From: Ceratotherium simum simum
Lineage: Eukaryota; Chordata; Mammalia; Perissodactyla; Rhinocerotidae
Assembly: GCF_000283155.1 (NCBI RefSeq)
Contig: NW_004454175.1
Span: forward strand, 9,262,613 to 9,326,612
DNA length: 64,000 bases
Direction of reading: 5' to 3'
Of this stretch, positions 57,290-64,000 are shown piece after piece. Below the pieces are notes generated by a model. That model saw only the letters and a list, made by a program, of their open reading frames with translations, searched no databases and had not been told where the DNA came from. A program made the position numbers and the translations under genes. Position 1 is the stretch's first letter. Each line of letters opens with the position of its first letter.

Positions 57290-58100
57290 TAAGTTTTTGG
57301 TGTGTTTTCACTCTTAATGTTATTTCAGTTTCACTGCAATGCATCAGGGTGTGAATTCATTTATTATGCTCGGTACTAGGAGCACAGTTTTGATCTGAGG
57401 GTACATGTCCTTCTTCACGTTTGAAAATTTCCTAGCTATTGCTTCTTCAAAAATATCTGCTCTTACAGCCTGCATTCTTTTCTTCTGGAACTCCTCTTGT
57501 GTGTATGTTGGAGATTCTCAATCTATCTTCCATATTTCTTGACTTCCTTTCTTTTAAAAAATGCCTTTGTCCCATTATGCAGCATTCTGGGCCATTTCCT
57601 CAATATTAACGTCTAAAACATAAAGTCTCTTTTCAGTGGTGTCCAGGCTAGATTATCTAACCTATTGAATTAAAGAAAAATTTTGACAACTCTTATTTTT
57701 TATTTATAAATTTTCTAATTTATATTTTTGTATATCTGGCCATTGTAGTTCCTTTTGCCTTTTTGTTTCATAACTACTTCATTTTTCATGCAAGTTTTTC
57801 TTTAATACATCTCTTTGGACAACCTAAACATACTTATTTGAAAGTCTTTGCTATAGTACACCTTAAATATATACAATTTTAAAAAAGGAAAGTTTTTTCC
57901 ATACTATCTCATAAAATTAATTTTGTTTGAGTAAACTTATCACCAGATTTTTGACTTTTTTTTGGCATTAGATAGCTTCATAGGATTCTAGAATTTTGTT
58001 TGGTAAGATCTGTTTTTGTGGGAGATTTTCCATTTATTTTTTATAGTCCCCCTACTTCTGGATCATCCCTCACAGTCTATTATTTCTGCTATTGCTAGTT
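57290..58100 (-). mobile_element. Old L1 ORF1 side, antisense
   Basis: 'ccttcttcacgtttgaaaat', 'attgcttcttcaaaaatatc', 'ttttcttctggaactcctct' and 'tgcagcattctgggccattt' are in the order known from antisense L1 ORF1/5' regions, the same kind of block as 50556-51670. All frames are lost. The right edge is approximate; 58100-58460 may continue it. Confidence 0.6.
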
Positions 58101-59719
58101 GTTTCCTATCAGCCCTTTGGTGTCCCAGCCTAGATCCAAGTTTCATAAAAATATTGAGGCTCACTGTCTAGAAGCAATAGTGCAGATCCAGCTACTGATC
58201 CTAGAGAGGCTTGGCATGACTCTGATGAGGCTGTGCTCTTCTCCTCCTGCCTCCCTAGGTCTAGAGCATCTTATCAAGCTAGAGCGGCTTCCAGAACAAG
58301 CTATGGGAGTTACAACACTCTGGCCCCTAACTTCAAGCAATAACTCTGACTTCATTGCATTATCTCACAAGGGGAACCCTTAGTTTCTATTATCCTGCAG
58401 GAGCAACACTCTGAGCCTCTAGTGCCTGCTTCTGGGTCAACAATTGAGCAGGCCTGTGACTGTACCTCCACACATGGCCTTCAGTGTTCATTCATTCTTA
58501 GTCCACATCCATGTTAAATATTTTTGTAAACTTTCCTCCATCTTTGAATTTGAAGTTTTTTTCACATACCTTCAACATGCATGGTCACTTTCAGAGTGCT
58601 TAAATTAGTTAATGTAAAACCAGAACTAAACCAAGGTAGCAGATGTCCAGTTATATTGGCAGTCACCTAGAGAAAAAATAGTGAAAAATATCTGTGAGCA
58701 GAAACTCTACAGCTTGAACTTCTTGTGTACATGTTGCTGTCAACCTCTAAGCAGCAACAAGGTCGACTGGCCCTTCTTTTTTCTAAACATTTTCCTCTGC
58801 TTTCTCTTTGGAGCCCTCTCTTTGAGTTTTCATAGGATATTCTTTAAAAACAATATACTTCGTGTAAAAGTACTGGGAGGGAGGAGGGAAATAAAAGCAA
58901 GAGCACAGGATGATTTATCTTAACCTCACAATGCCTAGAGGTGAATCTACACCTTCAGTCTTACCAGAGAGGCCACTGTATATATTCAGTTCACATCATA
59001 TTAGTGATTCATTAAGTATACGTTAAAAGTCTCTGGCTTTCTTCTTCTCATTAAAGTAAGATTTCTCCAGCTTTCCAGCAAAAAGGAGAAATCTCCACTC
59101 CTTATCTCTGTGTCTCTAATTTCTAGTTCTTCACGTATATCAGAATTCAGTAAACATTTGTTGAATATAACTTAAAAAAAGATTGTGTACTTTAATTGTA
59201 GGAGTCTAAGAATGCAATACATGCCATTTTAACTTCTAAGCACTTATTAAACATTTCATGAAAGAAGTCAGGTAGTTAAAGTTACATCTCTTCCATATCT
59301 TACTAACCATAGACAATGACTCTACACAGTATTGTATATTCAATATAACACTAGACCTAATAGCTACTGGTTTTTGGTGTCAAATTCTGTGGACTTATTT
59401 ATGGAATGTCGTGTACTATATTATTCTTTCTGTATTTATTGCCATAGCACTACTTTAGTCCTGTATAACTTTTTTTTTTTTTTCCTGTACAAATTCAATT
59501 ACTTTTAACTGGTCTCCCTACCTTGAGTGTAATGGCACTTAATGTTTATGAGGTCCTGGACCTTTCTGAGAATCTGATGAGAACTATAGAACTTCTTTCT
59601 TGAAAATGCACTTAAGTACATACAGTTTACATTTTATATAGACTTCAGTGGGGTTCATATGTCCCTGAAGCTGCCATATAGACTCCTAAAAGGGCTTCCA
59701 TTTGAATTTATCATATCTA
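58101..59719. other. No recognisable gene
   Basis: Frames at 58099-58383 (plus) and 58161-58355 (minus) overlap on opposite strands without any known motif. The remainder is AT-rich and unassigned. Confidence 0.4.
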
Positions 59720-59945
59720 TCTCATTTATCCATTCATTTATCTATCAAGTACTTTTGCATCTGCACTGAACTTGGTGCACTTGTGCTAAGCTCTGGAAAT
59801 ACAAAGATAAATAGGAAATCAGCTTTCCTTTTAAGGAACTCCTAGTCCACACTAGAGGGGAGAAATATGTCCAACATATGCAATAAAGTGTTATAGGCAT
59901 TTGTGGGCTGTAGAGGAGATCTAAAGACAGAAAATTCTGATTTTG
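59720..59945 (-). mobile_element. L2 antisense 3'-side fragment
   Basis: 'tatccattcatttatctatc', 'gtgctaagctctggaaatac', 'ttttaaggaactcctagtcc' and 'agtgttataggcatttgtgg' follow antisense L2 order. Confidence 0.65.
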
Positions 59946-60184
59946 AGGGGAATATTAAGTAAAAGGTTCAAGAAACAGACTAACTCTCCTGAAGGAATGC
60001 CTTTATTATTCCACTCCTACATTCAAAAAGCCACAATAGTGCTCCATAAATGTAGGAAAATGAACTAACTTCTCAACTCCAAATTTAAGAACCTTGTTAA
60101 CCAGACTCCTGTCTATTTTTGTTCTGTCAGTTATCAGCAAATTCCCATGGGTAAGTTAAAGAAAATCTCTGGATTTCAGTTTTC

Positions 60185-60240
60185 TCATCTATAATAATAA
60201 TAACAATAACATGAATAACAAGAGTAATAAACAAGAACCA
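60185..60240. repeat. Degenerate TAA/CAA microsatellite
   Basis: 'ataataataataacaataac' and imperfect continuation to about 60230. Confidence 0.7.
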
Positions 60241-60329
60241 TCTTATGGAATTTTGAAGAGTGATGATAATATCAATAGCAAGTACTTCTGCAGGCATTTA
60301 CTAGAGTTTTATGTTTATTATCTCTAGTG

Positions 60330-60565
60330 TATCAGAATAGCTAAGGATGAGGACTTTGGGTCAGCAACACCTCTGATCTTTCCTGGCTGTGCCAATTTTT
60401 GTCTGTATGATTTGGAGCAAGTAATTCGACCTGCTTATCAATTTTCTCATCTGCACAAAGGGAATAATATGCATCCCGAGGGTAGCTGTAAGAATTAAAA
60501 TGAGACAATGCAAATAATTTGAGCGTGATGCCCAGCCCAATACTAGATATTATTACTACTATTGA
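60330..60565 (+). mobile_element. MIR SINE, sense
   Basis: 'atgaggactttgggtcagca', 'tggctgtgccaatttttgtc', 'tttggagcaagtaattcgac', 'ttttctcatctgcacaaagg' and 'aattaaaatgagacaatgca' keep the MIR order over most of its length. Confidence 0.8.
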
Positions 60566-60584
60566 AAAATATAAGACTTCTTTA

Positions 60585-60715
60585 GTAGATATAATTATCC
60601 TCATTTACATGTAAGGAAACTAAGGCTCAGATAAATAACTTTCTCTGGTTATGCAGGCATTGAGAAGTATATTTGGGATTCATGTCCCTCTCACTCCAAA
60701 GGCCATGATTAATTT
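60585..60715 (-). mobile_element. MIR SINE, antisense
   Basis: 'attatcctcatttacatgta', 'aggaaactaaggctcagata' and 'cactccaaaggccatgat' are antisense MIR. It faces the sense MIR 20 bp to its left. Confidence 0.8.
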
Positions 60716-60869
60716 AAGGCTGGGAAGAGGGTGGTAGGGGAGCAGGGAGAGAAGAAGGGAGAATGAGAGGGAGAGAATAGCACTGGCGTAGTCCTTAGCA
60801 CAGAGCCATAGTTTCCTTCTCTTTTCAATCATTATCTTCCAATTTGAAGTTGCCACTTGAGCTGGTCTT

Positions 60870-61210
60870 ATCCAGTCATTGACCCAGAACAGCCTCACCT
60901 CTGTGCCTTTGTCTGTGCCATGTCCTGTCTTCCCTCTAGGTTCAATTCCTACTTCTTCTGAAAGGCCCTGGGGAAGACCCACTGCTTTTGGAGGCTGTCT
61001 AGACCACATCTCTTGGGAGTTATCTTTTGTAGCCTTGAGGCTCCGTACCACTTATTTTCTGTATCACTTACTCGGTGCTAATATTACCCAGATACTTTTT
61101 GTTACCTTTTAGGCCCGTATATTTTTATCACTGCACAGAGGTCGTACCTCCTCGTAAGCAGGAGCCATGGTTTGAACTCACAGTGCTGTCTGACACGCAC
61201 TAGCTTCACT
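60870..61210 (+). mobile_element. Probable L2 fragment, sense
   Basis: 'cacctctgtgcctttgtctg', 'ttcaattcctacttcttctg' and 'agcaggagccatggtttgaa' fit L2 phrases near the 3' side ('cagggcctttgcacttgctg', 'gaggcaggg...'). The frame 60879-61112 is a relic. Confidence 0.5.
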
Positions 61211-62269
61211 GCATATCTCATTATTGATTGAGTGTGTTTCATTTTGACAGATAATTTTAAAGGATGTCTTACTTCGGTGTGAACAGAACTCTGAAATCAT
61301 AATCTCAATCATAAAGAAAATACAGTTCTATTTGTACACTGCTTCTTTAGAAATATAGCTAATGTGTAGAGTAATGAACACTTTTATTCTTGTAGCTGGA
61401 AGATGAATGACAAGATAATAGTGTCATGGGTTTATAGAAAATCACGGTATCAAGGGAAATGTGATAAAATGCCAGAGAGTTTATCATTTTGATCTCTTTC
61501 TTTTTTCCATTTTTCCTATCCCAGGAAAAATAAGTTGCTATAGCATTTTTAGGAGGCCATCCTTACAGCCCTGTTAATGTAACAGTAACATTCTAACAGT
61601 GTGCTATTTACTTGCCATATGTAACACATAGGTGTCAGACAGTGGGTAAAATTCTTTTTTGAGAGTGTGTTATTCCTTATGCAAGTTCTTCATATTGACT
61701 TGTAGCACGTTATATGATTTGGGGAGAAAAGATACTTAGAGATAAGAAATCAAGACCTTATTTAAGCTTTTTTCTCAGTGGAACTTTTTTTTAATCTTCA
61801 AGATGTTGCAATATTGCTCATACAGTCTATGGTTAGCTTTTGACTTGTATTCTTGCTGTTTTTTTTTAAAGTTTTCTTTTGTCTCACTCAGATCATTTTC
61901 TGTAGATAAGGAAGACTAGGGAAAAGGAGACTTCAAACAGATGGGCACTGGCGCCTCGGGTCTGATCTTAACAATCAGGCTGCGTCTTGCACCGTAGGAA
62001 ATGCTGTTATTGAGGTAACTAAGCATGAGGCATATGGTCATGCCATGTTGATTTTGGGAATCAAAAAATAACATTTTCACTCATGTCTGACAGAAAACCC
62101 ATTCACTTAATAGTTTTTCTGTTAACCTTAAGTAGAAGAATATGGGACTAGAAAATTTAAATTTATTTGGTTATTAGGGCGTGATTAGACACTGTTTCAC
62201 AGGGCAGTTTGGCATTGGGCTTGTGAAATAATGCACGTTTTGTTTTTGCTTTGTTTTTCAATGGCCAGT
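61211..62269. other. No recognisable feature
   Basis: 1.06 kb of single-copy-looking sequence. Confidence 0.45.
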
Positions 62270-63612
62270 TCTCAGTCTTCATCTTACTTGACCTCTCAGA
62301 GCATATGACACACTTGCTCACACCCTCTTCCTTGATATCGGTTCTTCACTTGGTTTCTAGGACTTCACACTTCTGAGGTTTTCATCCTACTGCACTGGAC
62401 AGTTCTTCTCAGTCTCATTAATTGATGCGTCCTTTTCTCCCTGTCCTCTGATTGTTGGACTATCCCACCAAACTCACTCCGTTGGTGATCTCATCCCGTC
62501 CCATAGCTTATGTACTAAGTATGTGCCAACAAATCCGAAATTTATATCTCTAGCTCAGAGCTCTAACCTGAGCACAGACATCAGTATTTAACTGCTGACT
62601 TGATTTCTCCAATTGGATACCTAACAGACGTCTGAAACTGGACCTATCCAAAACTCGTCCCTTCCATACCTGCTCCAGCCAGTCTTCCCTATCTCATTCG
62701 ATGGCACTTCCATCAGAAGTGGCAAATGAAAAATGGTGAATTCATCCTTTACTTCTGCATTTCACTCAAACCCCATATCTAATCCGTTAGGAAAGCCTGT
62801 TGACTGTAATTGCAAAATATATCTAATTTCAATCACTTTTTACCACCTCTATTCTACAAGTCTGATTCTAATCATTATCAACTCTTGTCTGGATAACTGT
62901 AATAGCATCCTAACTTAACTTGTCTTTCTCTTCCTACCACTGTGCCCCACATCCTGCCCCCTTCAATGGTCTAATCCCAGTACAGCAGCCAGAGTGACCT
63001 TTTTAAAAAGTAGGTCAGATCATGTGCTTCTTGCCCCCAAACCTGCCATAGTTTCCCTTTCTCCTCAAAGAAAGTCAAAGTAATTCAGAGGCTTTAAGGC
63101 CCTACATGATCTTACCCTCTGTTACCTGTAGCTACTCGTCTTGTTTTTATTATTCTACCTTTGCTGGTCTCTGCTTTTGCCCCTACATAGGGATGTTCCA
63201 GCTCTTTCCTCTGTCTACAGCACTCTTCCTCTAGGTTCCTCTTTGCCAACTCCCTCAACTCCTTCAAGTCTTTTCCCAAATCACACGCTCCCAATGAGGC
63301 CTTTGTTTCCTGACTGCCCCATTTAAAATTGTGACCCTCTCCCCCCACCTCTCACCCAGCCACCCAACTCACCAGATTCTCCTTATCCTGCTCTATTTTT
63401 ATTTTATAGTAGCACTTATCACCTTCTAATACGCAATGTAATTTATGCATTTACCAAGTTTATTATTTATTATAATGTCTGTCTCTAACTGTTGAATTAT
63501 AAGCCTCATGTGTACAGGAACTTTGTCCATTTTTTTCATTGGTGTATCCCAACAGGCTAGAACTTTCTGGCATGTGATAGGTACTAATAAATATTTGGGT
63601 AATGAATGAATA
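62270..63612 (+). mobile_element. L2 element, 1.34 kb, reverse-transcriptase side through 3' end
   Basis: This is a long run in L2 sense order. Landmarks are 'ttggtgatctcatcccgtcc' (62482), 'gaaatttatatctctagctc' (62538), 'tgtctggataactgtaatag' (62887), 'gcagccagagtgaccttttt' (62985), 'aaggccctacatgatcttac' (63097), 'caactccttcaagtcttttc' (63257) and the end 'ctaataaatatttgggtaat' (63585). The frame 62733-62918 retains 'LDNCNSILT', which corresponds to the 'LDYCNSLLT' block of L2 ORF2 downstream of the catalytic core. Stops and frameshifts break the rest. L2 stopped moving long before the mammalian orders split, so this copy is unusually legible. Confidence 0.88.
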
Positions 63613-63818
63613 GGTGAATGAGTAGTGAAGCAACAGTGACCTGACAGCTTCTTCATTGCTTGGTGTTGTGGGCTCGTTCCGTATTGGAGAGATCATCCCG
63701 CCGTAGTCCAATTACTGTTGATTCTTCTAAAGAGAAAGGCTATTGGGGCTAGTCAGGATTTTAGTGTATAGAAAGGGTGCCTTAGGCACATAACCCTTCT
63801 TATTCTTCTCCCTCTGTC

Positions 63819-64000
63819 TGTTGCCAATCCTCCTCTTTTTCCTTGAGGAAAATTGGCCCTGAGCTAACACCTGTGCCAATCCTCCTCTATTTGTATGCAT
63901 CTATTTTGTAGTGTAGGTTCGCGCCCAGGATCCGAACCCACGAACCCTGGGACGCCAAAGCAGAGCACACTGAACTTAACTACCATGCCACTGGGCCAGC
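63819..64000 (-). mobile_element. ERE-type SINE, cut by the window end
   Basis: 'ttgccaatcctcctcttttt', 'aattggccctgagctaacac' and 'ggatccgaacccacgaaccc' are antisense ERE with the B-box near 63930. The head ends at the window edge ('cactgggccagc'). The distal unit is partly missing. Confidence 0.9.

Noticed and set aside
1..64000. CRISPR array, operon, phage or plasmid features
   Set aside because: Repeat content is wholly mammalian. There are no regularly spaced repeats and no bacterial-style gene packing.
1..64000. A previously undescribed multi-gene system
   Set aside because: No set of intact or co-oriented novel open frames exists in the window. The longest frames are retrotransposon relics.

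Overview
The window is mammalian nuclear DNA that looks non-coding: AT-rich, full of interspersed repeats, with no exon, CpG island or intact cellular gene that I can recognise. Six tRNA-derived SINEs have the composition of the equine repetitive elements (ERE). They carry a tRNA-like head with A and B boxes, then one or two units reading 'gatgttagctcagggc', then an A-rich tail. That points to an odd-toed ungulate (horse, rhinoceros or tapir). All other repeats belong to families known across placental mammals: L1, L2, MIR, hAT/MER5A and MaLR-like or ERV LTRs. Family names are from memory of consensus sequences, not from a database search.

Layout. 0-8 kb: a piece of a fairly young L1, then a three-layer nest. 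An old minus-strand L1 (632-700 and 6465-7840) is split by a near full-length but dead plus-strand L1 (701-6450), which is itself split by an ERE SINE (3021-3352). 8-14 kb: a MaLR-like LTR, two head-to-tail EREs, and mostly single-copy sequence. 14-28 kb: L2, MIR, MER5A and hAT MITE copies, a long old L1 block (21.3-24.1 kb) and a MaLR-like LTR. 28.2-34.1 kb: a repeat-poor stretch with only one MIR recognised, a candidate conserved non-coding region. 34-42 kb: two large ERV-like LTRs and another hAT MITE. 44.6-46.4 kb: a 5'-inverted (twin-primed) L1 with a perfect 15-bp target duplication. 46-64 kb: MIR and L2 fragments, two antisense L1 ORF1-side blocks, two more EREs, a long L2 with recognisable reverse-transcriptase-side sequence at 62.3-63.6 kb, and an ERE cut by the window end.

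Nothing here works together as an operon or pathway. The only protein-coding remnants are broken L1 ORF1, L1 ORF2 and L2 ORF2 copies, all with stops and frameshifts. I found no tRNA, rRNA, snRNA, CRISPR array or new gene system. The most useful observations are structural: well-dated insertion nests, a clean twin-priming event, an internally deleted L1, intact hAT target duplications, a 13-bp perfect hairpin, local tandem duplications and the repeat-poor island.
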